5,685 nucleotides of DNA from Verrucomicrobiota bacterium (GTDB lineage: Bacteria > Verrucomicrobiota > Verrucomicrobiia > Chthoniobacterales > UBA10450), in assembly GCA_003219095.1 (NCBI GenBank), contig QHPM01000262.1:1-5685 (forward strand), in the 5' to 3' direction. The number at the start of each line of letters is the position of its first letter. Position 1 is the stretch's first letter. Below, piece by piece: positions 1 through 5,359 of the stretch. The notes beneath the pieces were generated by a model that had not been told where the DNA came from, searched no databases, and was given only the letters and a program-made list of their open reading frames with translations. The position numbers and the translations under genes are program-made.

Positions 1-209
1 AACGCTTTAGCACGTGAGGTCATGTCACGGAAACCTCTGAGCCAGACAAAGTGATTGGGATGACCAAGCTCTCTAAATTGACCGATGACTTTCATCCCCA
101 CTGCCTCTTGGGTTTCGACAAATTCCCGGTCAAAGAGATCAATCAAAACATCGCGTTTCCCAGGGTGCAGGGTGTATTGCCTCAACTCAACGACAGGACA
201 GCAGGTCAC
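1..209 (-). CDS. NIPSNAP family protein, N-terminal part (runs off the left edge)
   Basis: On the minus strand an open frame runs without a stop from an in-frame TGA at 234-236 to the window edge. From about position 191 it reads VELRQYTLHPGKRDVLIDLF, followed by a stretch with REFVETQEAVGM, VIGQFREL and HFVWLRGFRDM. This is the typical start of NIPSNAP-domain proteins, small dimeric alpha/beta-barrel (ABM-like) proteins whose bacterial members mostly have no assigned reaction. No ATG precedes the conserved part. The candidate starts are GTG at 207-209 (giving MTCCPVVELRQY) and GTG at 228-230; I chose the nearer one because it leaves the shortest non-conserved leader. Neither has a Shine-Dalgarno site, and both lie inside a heptad repeat (192-240), so the extreme N-terminus is uncertain. 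The gene lies about 165 bases downstream of the antiporter gene on the same strand. About 69 codons are visible; the rest is outside the window. The family call is firm, the start is not. Confidence 0.82.
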   Translation of the reverse strand, partial: MTCCPVVELRQYTLHPGKRDVLIDLFDREFVETQEAVGMKVIGQFRELGHPNHFVWLRGFRDMTSRAKA

Positions 210-240
210 AGGACAGACATCAGAGCTCACAGGTCACGGG
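192..240. repeat. Degenerate 7-base tandem repeat, seven units (TCACAGG-like)
   Basis: The stretch divides exactly into seven heptamers: gacagga, cagcagg, tcacagg, acagaca, tcagagc, tcacagg, tcacggg. Two units are identical and the others differ by one to a few bases. It overlaps the likely start of the minus-strand NIPSNAP gene. The pattern was read by eye. The same 7-base period recurs in other gaps of this window. Confidence 0.6.
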
Positions 241-243
241 AAA

Positions 244-285
244 AATGATGAAGCACGAATGAAGAACTCATGCTCCTGCTCATAA
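244..285. repeat. Dispersed heptad-built repeat block, copy A (left of the antiporter gene)
   Basis: The block splits into heptamers aatgatg, aagcacg, aatgaag, aactcat, gctcctg, ctcataa. It matches 2025-2066 in the same orientation with only six differences and no gap. It lies between the end of the antiporter gene and the start of the NIPSNAP gene. No coding frame here resembles a protein family. The function is unknown. Confidence 0.65.
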
Positions 286-304
286 TGGGTTATCGGGAAT
301 AGGT

Positions 305-359
305 CAAAGATCAGAGATAGATGATAACTAACAATTCTTCACGTCTCACGTTTCACTTC
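305..359. repeat. Further degenerate heptads just downstream of the antiporter stop codon
   Basis: Positions 305-325 read caaagat, cagagat, agatgat and 339-359 read tcacgtc, tcacgtt, tcacttc, again with a 7-base period. The first set matches the CAGAGAT units at 2068-2102. The second set is a different heptamer family. The short runs make each weak alone; the recurrence of the period supports them. No clear intrinsic terminator for the antiporter gene is visible in this gap. Confidence 0.45.
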
Positions 360-375
360 TAAGTGATCACCATCT

Positions 376-1956
376 TTAGCCTGGGCGTTGAAGGCGGGCT
401 TCGGCCAGATCAATATCACGTTGGATTCGACGCCAGGCTTGGTCGTTAATGGCTTCTTCGTTGCGCAGGGCGAGGACGGTATCGCGTTCGGTTTGCAACG
501 CTTCCCGGGCCAATTGCTCAAAGTCCTCCGAGAACAATCGCCTGACGCTTTCTTCATGCGGAACTTCACGACGCAGTTGTCGGATACGGTCGGTGTATTC
601 GGAACGGAGGCGTTCCACCGTTTCGTGCCGGGCCCGATTCGACGATTCGATTGCCTCAAGACGAGCCAGGGCTGCTTCGTTGGCTTTCAAACGCGCCAGT
701 CTCTCTTCCCTTTCCGTGACATGATCGTCCACAATTCGGAGCCAACGTACCAGGGGCGTAAGCGTGAGTCCTTGCAGAACGAGCGTCGCGAAGATGACAC
801 AGAAAGTGAGCAAAAGGATGGGATTGCGCCCGGGGAACGGTTCGCCATTGGCCAACACGAACGGGATGGCCAGCGCGCCAGCAAGCGAATCCGCCCCGCG
901 CATCCCGATCCATGCGATCAAAGCGGTGTGTTGCCAGGGAATTCGGTTTTTGCGACGAGCTTTTCGGCTGAACAGGCGCGGCAAATAGTTAGCACCGAAC
1001 ATCCAGGCGAAACGGATAAGGACGATGACCGCAACAACCGCGATCGCGAGCTCGGCCACGCGCGTCGCCGTACCGGGAGCCAGGGCGTTCATGACCTGCG
1101 GCAGTTGAAGGCCGATGAGCATAAAGAGCACGCCGTTCAGAATAAACGTGACCATTTCCCAAACCGGCAGCGCCTGTAGTCGCATGCGTCCGCTCAAGAT
1201 ACGTGGTGCGCGCCAACCATAATAGATGCCGGCGATCACGACTGCGAGGATGCCGGAGACATGCAGCATTTCACCGCTGAAATAGGCGACGTAGGGAGTA
1301 AGGAGGGAGAACATGGTTTGCACGGGCGGATCGTCCAAACGCTTTTGCACTTGCGTCGCGAGCCAGCCAACGGCGAGACCAACACAAATTCCGCCCGCGG
1401 CGACGAAAAGAAACTGCAAGCTCGCCTGGGTTAGTGAAAATGCACCGGTCATTACCGCGGCGACGGCGAAACGGAAGGAGATGAAAGAAGTGGCGTCGTT
1501 GATCAGGCTTTCGCCTTCGAGGATGACAATAATCCTGCGAGGCACGCGCAAATGTTGAGTCACCGCCAGCGCCGCTACCGCGTCCGGTGGCGAGATAATT
1601 GCGCCGAAGACAAAACCCACCGCCAAAGGCAATCCGACCAAGTAGTGTAAAAGGTAAGCCGTGGCCGTCATCGTTAACAAAACCAAAATGACGGCGAGGG
1701 GGAGAATTTGGCGAAGGTTTGCCCGGAAATCGCGCCAGGAGGTATAGACCGCCGCGGGATAAAGCAGCGGCGGAAGAAATAAATTAAAGACCAGCTGAGG
1801 ATCGAGCCGAATCTGCGGAAGACCGGGAACGAGAGCGAGGACAACGCCACCGACGGTTAGGAGGATGGGATAGGGGACGCGGATTTTCCTGGCCACGATC
1901 GCCAGGAGAGCGACGGCGACGAGACAAATGAGGATTAATTCGGTTTTGGCTACCAT
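376..1956 (-). CDS. Na+/H+ antiporter, CPA1 family, with charged C-terminal cytoplasmic tail
   Basis: A 526-residue inner-membrane protein expected to exchange cytoplasmic Na+ (or K+) and H+ for pH and salt homeostasis. Roughly residues 5-405 are a run of hydrophobic helices. CPA1 hallmarks are visible in order: FNLFLPPLLYPAA (about 57-69), ISPPDAVAA (121-129) with D125, LEGESLINDATS (146-157) with the ND pair N153-D154 that forms the ion site in this family, WEMVTFILNGVLFMLIGLQL (266-285), and IGMRGADSLAGALAIP (350-365). Residues about 410-526 are hydrophilic, rich in Glu/Arg/Leu and probably coiled coil, as in longer bacterial NhaP/YjcE-like antiporters. The ATG at 1954-1956 begins directly before the first helix. 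A weak GGA lies five bases upstream, and a possible extended -10 (TGATGTAAT, minus strand) lies at 1986-1994 without a good -35. Ion specificity cannot be read from sequence. The gene is flanked by direct copies of a repeat block (244-285 and 2025-2066). Confidence 0.93.
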   Translation of the reverse strand: MVAKTELILICLVAVALLAIVARKIRVPYPILLTVGGVVLALVPGLPQIRLDPQLVFNLFLPPLLYPAAVYTSWRDFRANLRQILPLAVILVLLTMTATAYLLHYLVGLPLAVGFVFGAIISPPDAVAALAVTQHLRVPRRIIVILEGESLINDATSFISFRFAVAAVMTGAFSLTQASLQFLFVAAGGICVGLAVGWLATQVQKRLDDPPVQTMFSLLTPYVAYFSGEMLHVSGILAVVIAGIYYGWRAPRILSGRMRLQALPVWEMVTFILNGVLFMLIGLQLPQVMNALAPGTATRVAELAIAVVAVIVLIRFAWMFGANYLPRLFSRKARRKNRIPWQHTALIAWIGMRGADSLAGALAIPFVLANGEPFPGRNPILLLTFCVIFATLVLQGLTLTPLVRWLRIVDDHVTEREERLARLKANEAALARLEAIESSNRARHETVERLRSEYTDRIRQLRREVPHEESVRRLFSEDFEQLAREALQTERDTVLALRNEEAINDQAWRRIQRDIDLAEARLQRPG

Positions 1957-2024
1957 GGTTCCGGTCGCGCCCGAGCCTCGCCGGAATTACATCAGACGTC
2001 CAGATCACGCTCCGAAGAATGGCC

Positions 2025-2066
2025 AATGACAAAGCACGAATGAAGAACTTATGCTTATGCTCGTAA
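2025..2066. repeat. Dispersed heptad-built repeat block, copy B (right of the antiporter gene)
   Basis: It splits into aatgaca, aagcacg, aatgaag, aacttat, gcttatg, ctcgtaa. It is a direct-orientation match to 244-285 and shares its first units with 2554-2574. It lies in the 221-base gap between the divergent antiporter gene and GNAT relic, upstream of the antiporter start. One base separates it from the CAGAGAT heptads at 2068. Confidence 0.65.
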
Positions 2067-2067
2067 G

Positions 2068-2102
2068 CAGAGATCAGAAGTCAGAGATCAGAGATCAGAA
2101 AA
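2068..2102. repeat. Heptameric tandem repeat, five units (CAGAGAT-like)
   Basis: Five consecutive heptamers: cagagat, cagaagt, cagagat, cagagat, cagaaaa. Three are identical. This is the cleanest example of the 7-base period in the window. The same unit occurs at 312-318 on the other side of the antiporter gene. The rest of this gap (2103-2177) shows only a GC-rich patch and a loose aggcgc/gcgcct inverted repeat (2140-2145 and 2168-2173), with no convincing promoter. Confidence 0.65.
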
Positions 2103-2177
2103 GCTGGGCGCGCGGCGCGACAATGAAAGCTGAAATCAGAGGCGCTCAGTGCATGGTAAGGTTGTCGGCGCCTGCAC

Positions 2178-2542
2178 ATGAACGACACGATTAGCACAAG
2201 AGAATTTTCGATCGACGATTACGACGCCGCGGTTGAGCTCTGGAAACGAGTTGAGGGGCTCGAAATTGCGGAGGGCGATGACAAAGAAAGCGTTGCGCGG
2301 TTTCTTACTCGGAATCCGGGACTGAGCCGGGTGGCAACCGATGGATCGGTGATCGTGGGCGTGTCGTTGTGCGGCCACGATGGCCGGCGCGGGCATATTT
2401 ATCATCTCGCAGATTGCAGGACGCGGGAATTCAGCGCGCGATCATTTTGGTCGCTAACGATAATGCCCGCGGGCGCGAGTTTTGGAGGCGTTGCGACTGG
2501 GAAGAGCTTTCTGGCGCGCTGGCGATGGGGAAGGATGTCTAG
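2178..2542 (+). pseudogene. GNAT family N-acetyltransferase, broken by an internal deletion and frameshift
   Basis: From the ATG at 2178, the first 78 codons read like the start of a small GNAT acetyltransferase: REFSIDDYDAAVELWKRVEG, then a stretch with ESVARFLTRNPGLS, VIVGVSLCGHDGRRGHIYHLA. After HLA (2403-2411) this frame loses all similarity and continues as a nonsense tail to a stop at 2556-2558. The expected C-terminal part is present in another frame from about 2414: LQDAGIQRAI, then ILVANDNARGREFWRRCDWE, ending in GALAMGKDV and TAG at 2540-2542. Missing between the parts is roughly 20 residues, including motif A (Q/RxxGxG/A), which binds the pyrophosphate of acetyl-CoA. Frame arithmetic requires a loss of 3n+1 bases, about 61-64. 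The two parts total 120 residues against about 140 for the family. The product cannot be a working acetyltransferase unless the gap is an assembly artefact. There is no Shine-Dalgarno site. The substrate is unknown. Confidence 0.85.
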
Positions 2543-2553
2543 GCTTCGCCGCC

Positions 2554-2602
2554 AATGACGAAGCGCGAATGACGAATGTCGAAGGAATTAGGAAATGACG
2601 AA
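2554..2602. repeat. Heptad repeat, shorter relative of the dispersed block (copy C)
   Basis: It divides into aatgacg, aagcgcg, aatgacg, aatgtcg, aaggaat, taggaaa, tgacgaa. The first three units match the start of the blocks at 244 and 2025 closely. It begins 12 bases after the stop of the GNAT relic's C-terminal frame and occupies much of the gap before the aminotransferase gene. Confidence 0.55.
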
Positions 2603-2673
2603 GGGATTGGAGCCGGCCAGTGCTCGACATCGTTCCAAAGAGCGGCAAAGCTACACGTCATTCACCAACCGCC

Positions 2674-3864
2674 ATGAATAAGGCCGCACAGAGCGAACTT
2701 CGTCTAGCCAAGCGCATGGCGCGTCTCGGGACTGAGACTGCGTTTGAAGTCCTGGTGAAGGCGCGAGCGCTGGAGGCAAAGGGCCGCGACATTGTTCATC
2801 TCGAAATTGGGGAGCCTGATTTCAATACGCCGGGCAATATCATTGAAGCGGCGACCGACGCTCTGCATAATGGTTTCACGCACTACGGACCTTCGGCCGG
2901 ATTGCCCGATCTGCGCGAGACCATCGCTCGGTACGTGAGCGAGACGCGCGGGGTAAATGCAAGACCCGAAGAAGTGGTCGTTGTTCCCGGCGGCAAGCCG
3001 ATCATCTTTTTCAGCATCCTTGCGCTGGTTGAAGACGGGGACCAGGTCATCTACCCCAATCCCGGATTCCCGATCTATGAGTCCATGATCAATTACGTCG
3101 GCGCGGAAGCCATGCCGATCCAGTTGCGCGAGGAATTGGATTTCCGGCTGGACATCGACGAACTGGCCGGTCTCATCAACGACCGCACAAAGCTGATCAT
3201 TTTGAATTCGCCGCAGAATCCCACCGGCGGCGTGTTAACGAAGGACGATATCGGCGCCATTGCGCGTGCGATCGGCGATCGCAACATCATGGTGTTGACT
3301 GATGAGATTTACAGCCGCCTCGTCTTCGAGGGAAAACATTATTCGATCATGTCGATCGATGGGATGAAGGACCGCTGCATTTTGCTCGACGGTTTTTCAA
3401 AAACCTACGCCATGACGGGTTGGCGGATGGGCTACGGCGTAATGCGGGCCGACCTTGCGGCACACATTGGTCGATTAATGACAAACTCCAATTCGTGCAC
3501 CGCCAGCTTCACCCAACTCGCCGGCATCGAAGCGTTGCGCGGGCCGCAGGAGTCGGTCGAGGCGATGTGCGCCGAGTTCAAGAAACGGCGCGATGTTATG
3601 GTCGCCGGTCTAAATAAGATTAAAGGTTTTTCCTGCCGCATACCCAAGGGCGCGTTCTACGTTTTCCCCAATATCACGGAGACTGGGTGGCCATCGAAGA
3701 AGCTAGCCGATGCGTTACTCGACGAGGCCGGGGTCGCCGCGCTGTCGGGGACAGCTTTCGGCGATTTCGGCGAAGGCTATTTGCGCTTCAGCGTGGCCAA
3801 CTCGATCGAGAATATCGAGAAGGCGCTCGATCGCGTCAGCGCCTGGGCGAAGAGGAATTTATAG
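2674..3864 (+). CDS. Pyridoxal-phosphate-dependent aminotransferase, class I/II (AspC/COG0436-like)
   Basis: A 396-residue cytoplasmic fold-type I aminotransferase, expected to move an amino group between an amino acid and a 2-oxo acid. Counting from the ATG at 2674: LEIGEPDFNTP (43-53), the FTHYGPSAGLPDLRE segment that lies near the cofactor, PGGKP (105-109), SPQNPTGG (179-186) with N182, LTDEIYSRL (208-216) with D210 and Y213 contacting PLP, GFSKTYAMTGWRMGYG (240-255) with Schiff-base lysine K243, and YLRFS (369-373) with R371 for the substrate carboxylate. All key residues are present and the length fits the family. The frame also opens at a GTG at 2620, but this adds 18 poorly conserved residues, so the ATG is preferred. 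There is no Shine-Dalgarno site. The subgroup is like aspartate/alanine-type enzymes of COG0436, but the substrate cannot be fixed from the sequence. The 2-hydroxyacid dehydrogenase gene lies 250 bases downstream. Confidence 0.92.
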   Translation: MNKAAQSELRLAKRMARLGTETAFEVLVKARALEAKGRDIVHLEIGEPDFNTPGNIIEAATDALHNGFTHYGPSAGLPDLRETIARYVSETRGVNARPEEVVVVPGGKPIIFFSILALVEDGDQVIYPNPGFPIYESMINYVGAEAMPIQLREELDFRLDIDELAGLINDRTKLIILNSPQNPTGGVLTKDDIGAIARAIGDRNIMVLTDEIYSRLVFEGKHYSIMSIDGMKDRCILLDGFSKTYAMTGWRMGYGVMRADLAAHIGRLMTNSNSCTASFTQLAGIEALRGPQESVEAMCAEFKKRRDVMVAGLNKIKGFSCRIPKGAFYVFPNITETGWPSKKLADALLDEAGVAALSGTAFGDFGEGYLRFSVANSIENIEKALDRVSAWAKRNL

Positions 3865-3979
3865 TCCGTTTCAACCACGCATTGCGCGGATGGCCCGGAT
3901 AAGAAGAACCGTAGCGACAAAAATTGGGTCGCCTCTCCGAACGCCGACTCGCGTTAGTCGAGGTCTAGCTGCTGGCTCC

Positions 3980-4056
3980 GCGGCTCGACGGAGTCTCGCC
4001 CTACCAAGCGTCCCTCGCGAAAATTTTACTGGTAGGGCGACGCTCTGCGGAGCCGC
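3980..4056. repeat. Imperfect inverted repeat, 27-base arms with 23-base loop (REP-like element)
   Basis: The left arm 3980-4006 and right arm 4030-4056 are reverse complements at 22 of 27 positions, including an uninterrupted 11-base match at the loop end (tcgccctacca against tggtagggcga). The arms could form a strong GC-rich hairpin around a loop with an A/T-rich part. It is not followed by a T run, so it does not look like a classic intrinsic terminator. In form it resembles dispersed palindromic intergenic elements of the REP type. Two small nearby hairpins are possible: gcgac/gtcgc (3914-3918, 3928-3932) and cgact/agtcg (3945-3949, 3956-3960). Nothing else was found in the 250-base gap 3865-4114. 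Confidence 0.7.
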
Positions 4057-4114
4057 CCGCGTTCGCCAAGATCGGTGGTTGCCACAATAAGCACACGCTT
4101 CCATTCTTCCAGCC

Positions 4115-5269
4115 ATGACTGACAAGAAGCGTTTCCGAATCTTTGCCACATCGCGCATTGGCGATCCGGCCGAGAACCACTTGCGCGAGCGCGGTTACGA
4201 GGTCGAAGTTTTCCAAGGGCCCGAGGCGCCGCCCAAAAAGTTGATCATCGAGAAAGTGAAGAGTGGGATCGATGCGTTGATCACTACGCTGCGCGATCCG
4301 ATCGACGGGGAGGTTTTCGCAGCGGGAAAGGACTCACTTAAAGTCGTGGCGCAGATCGCGGTCGGCTTCGATAACATCAACCGCGCCGATGCGAACAAGT
4401 ACAAGATCCCGTTCACCAATACCGCCGACGTGCTGACTGAAGCGACGGCCGAGTTCGCCTTTTTTATGATGGGGGTGTTGGCGCGCAAGATGTGGCAAAG
4501 CGAACGCTTGGTACGGGAGCAAAAGTGGCCTTCGTGGCATCCGTTCCTGCCCTTCCTTGGCGACGAAGTCACGAATAAAACCATCGCGATCATCGGCACG
4601 GGACGCATCGGGTTAGCGATGATCAAGAAGTGCTCGGGGTTCGACATGAACATCCTTTGCTACGACCCGGCGTACCATAACGACAAGTACATCGGCTCCA
4701 TTCAGGAGTTGATGGACCTGCGCTACACCAAAGAAATCCAGAAGGAGAAGACATATATTAAGTACGTCGAGTTCGAGGAAGCACTTGGCGGCGCTGATTA
4801 TGTGAGTATTCACGTGCCATTGTTGCGCGAAGGCGAAACCGACAAGCCGACGTATCACCTCATTAACGAGAAAACGCTCAAGCTAATGAAGCCGACGGCG
4901 TATTTAGTGAATAGCTCACGCGGTCCGGTAGTGGATGAGAAGGTCCTTGCCCAAGCGCTGAGGGATAAAGTCATTGCCGGAGCGGCGCTCGATGTCTTTG
5001 AAAAGGAACCTCTGCCGCCGGACTCGCCCCTGCTCGATCCCGACATCGCCGACCGTTGCCGCGTGTTTCATCACTTCGCCAGCGGCGCACGGATCACGCG
5101 GCTAGATGTCGATCCGGACAAAGGCATGGCCGGGCGCACGGTGCAGGGATTGATTGACGTGCTCGAAGAAAATTATGGCGGCGATCCGATCAAGATGCCG
5201 TACGTGGTAAACAAGGAGGCCTTCGCCGCCAAGAACGAAAAGCGAGAAACGGAAAAGCGGAAACACTGA
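4115..5269 (+). CDS. D-isomer-specific 2-hydroxyacid dehydrogenase (glyoxylate/hydroxypyruvate reductase-like)
   Basis: A 384-residue cytoplasmic NAD(P)-dependent oxidoreductase, expected to reduce a 2-oxo acid such as hydroxypyruvate or glyoxylate to the D-2-hydroxy acid. The N-terminal substrate domain includes VAQIAVGFDNI (78-88) and NTADVLTEATAEFAF (102-116). The Rossmann segment shows IIGTGRIG (159-166) with glycines 161, 163 and 166, and D184 after the second strand, which favours NADH. The catalytic set is R269 (SSRGPVVDE), E298 (DVFEKEP) and H320 (FHHFASGA). Between LCYDPAY (181-187) and ADYVSIHVPL (227-236) there are about 39 residues, longer than in typical family members; plant peroxisomal hydroxypyruvate reductase (HPR1) also has a long segment here, and the TYHLINEKTLKLMK and NSSRGPVVDE parts read much like it. 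The C-terminal tail is Lys/Glu/Arg-rich. The ATG at 4115 fits the family start; no Shine-Dalgarno site is visible. The true substrate is an inference. Confidence 0.9.
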   Translation: MTDKKRFRIFATSRIGDPAENHLRERGYEVEVFQGPEAPPKKLIIEKVKSGIDALITTLRDPIDGEVFAAGKDSLKVVAQIAVGFDNINRADANKYKIPFTNTADVLTEATAEFAFFMMGVLARKMWQSERLVREQKWPSWHPFLPFLGDEVTNKTIAIIGTGRIGLAMIKKCSGFDMNILCYDPAYHNDKYIGSIQELMDLRYTKEIQKEKTYIKYVEFEEALGGADYVSIHVPLLREGETDKPTYHLINEKTLKLMKPTAYLVNSSRGPVVDEKVLAQALRDKVIAGAALDVFEKEPLPPDSPLLDPDIADRCRVFHHFASGARITRLDVDPDKGMAGRTVQGLIDVLEENYGGDPIKMPYVVNKEAFAAKNEKRETEKRKH

Positions 5270-5303
5270 AAATTTAGAGTCTCATTTTCAGTAGTTTATT
5301 TCT
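5265..5303 (+). terminator. Possible weak intrinsic terminator overlapping the dehydrogenase stop codon
   Basis: A perfect 9-base inverted repeat, actgaaaat (5265-5273) and attttcagt (5284-5292), encloses a 10-base loop and is followed by a T-rich stretch (agtttatttct). The stem contains the TGA stop at 5267-5269. The stem is A/T-rich, so the hairpin would be weak. The position between a gene end and a new promoter fits termination. Confidence 0.4.
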
Positions 5304-5308
5304 TCTCC

Positions 5309-5336
5309 TTGACAGCTTAGGAAAGAGCGTGCTAAT
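5309..5336 (+). promoter_or_regulatory. Sigma-70-type promoter of the PadR gene
   Basis: A perfect -35 box TTGACA at 5309-5314 is followed after 16 bases by GCTAAT at 5331-5336, which matches four of six -10 bases including the final AAT. Transcription would start near 5343, giving a leader of about 16 bases before the ATG at 5360. The last -10 base overlaps the palindrome at 5336-5356. Confidence 0.65.
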
Positions 5337-5356
5337 CTCCTAATTGTCTTAGGAGA
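5336..5356. promoter_or_regulatory. Perfect palindromic operator candidate for PadR autoregulation
   Basis: The arms tctcctaa (5336-5343) and ttaggaga (5349-5356) are perfect reverse complements around the 5-base spacer ttgtc. The site touches the -10 box, spans the expected transcription start and includes the Shine-Dalgarno AGGAG. PadR proteins are dimeric winged-helix repressors that commonly bind dyads at their own promoters, so binding here would block RNA polymerase. Because the left arm lies at or before the predicted start, a DNA operator is more likely than an RNA hairpin. Confidence 0.6.
5351..5355 (+). promoter_or_regulatory. Shine-Dalgarno site of the PadR gene
   Basis: AGGAG ends four bases before the ATG at 5360. 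It is the only clear Shine-Dalgarno site in the window and fixes this start. It lies within the right arm of the palindrome at 5336-5356. Confidence 0.7.
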
Positions 5357-5359
5357 CAT

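Noticed and set aside
85..285. Plus-strand open frames at 51-248 and 85-285
   Set aside because: They lie opposite the NIPSNAP coding region and run into heptad repeats; their translations show no family features.
192..359. Heptad repeats considered as a CRISPR array or a coding repeat
   Set aside because: The units are 7 bases, adjacent and degenerate, with no spacers of constant length and no long conserved repeat; a 7-base unit also shifts frame each copy, and a stop falls within the stretch.
388..1179. Long plus-strand open frame of 263 codons opposite the antiporter gene
   Set aside because: It is polar, low in hydrophobic structure and resembles no family; the minus-strand antiporter explains its whole length with clear motifs.
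2620..2673. GTG at 2620 as start of the aminotransferase
   Set aside because: The extra 18 residues look unconserved and overlap the repeat-rich gap; the ATG at 2674 gives the usual family length.
3980..4056. Palindrome considered as a rho-independent terminator of the aminotransferase
   Set aside because: It lies over 100 bases after the stop codon, has a 23-base loop and no T run on the 3' side.
4195..4653. Minus-strand open frame of 152 codons inside the dehydrogenase gene
   Set aside because: It is the shadow of a well-supported plus-strand gene and resembles no family.
2674..5269. Aminotransferase and dehydrogenase as a tight operon
   Set aside because: They share a strand, but 250 bases of non-coding DNA with an inverted repeat separate them; co-transcription is possible but not shown.
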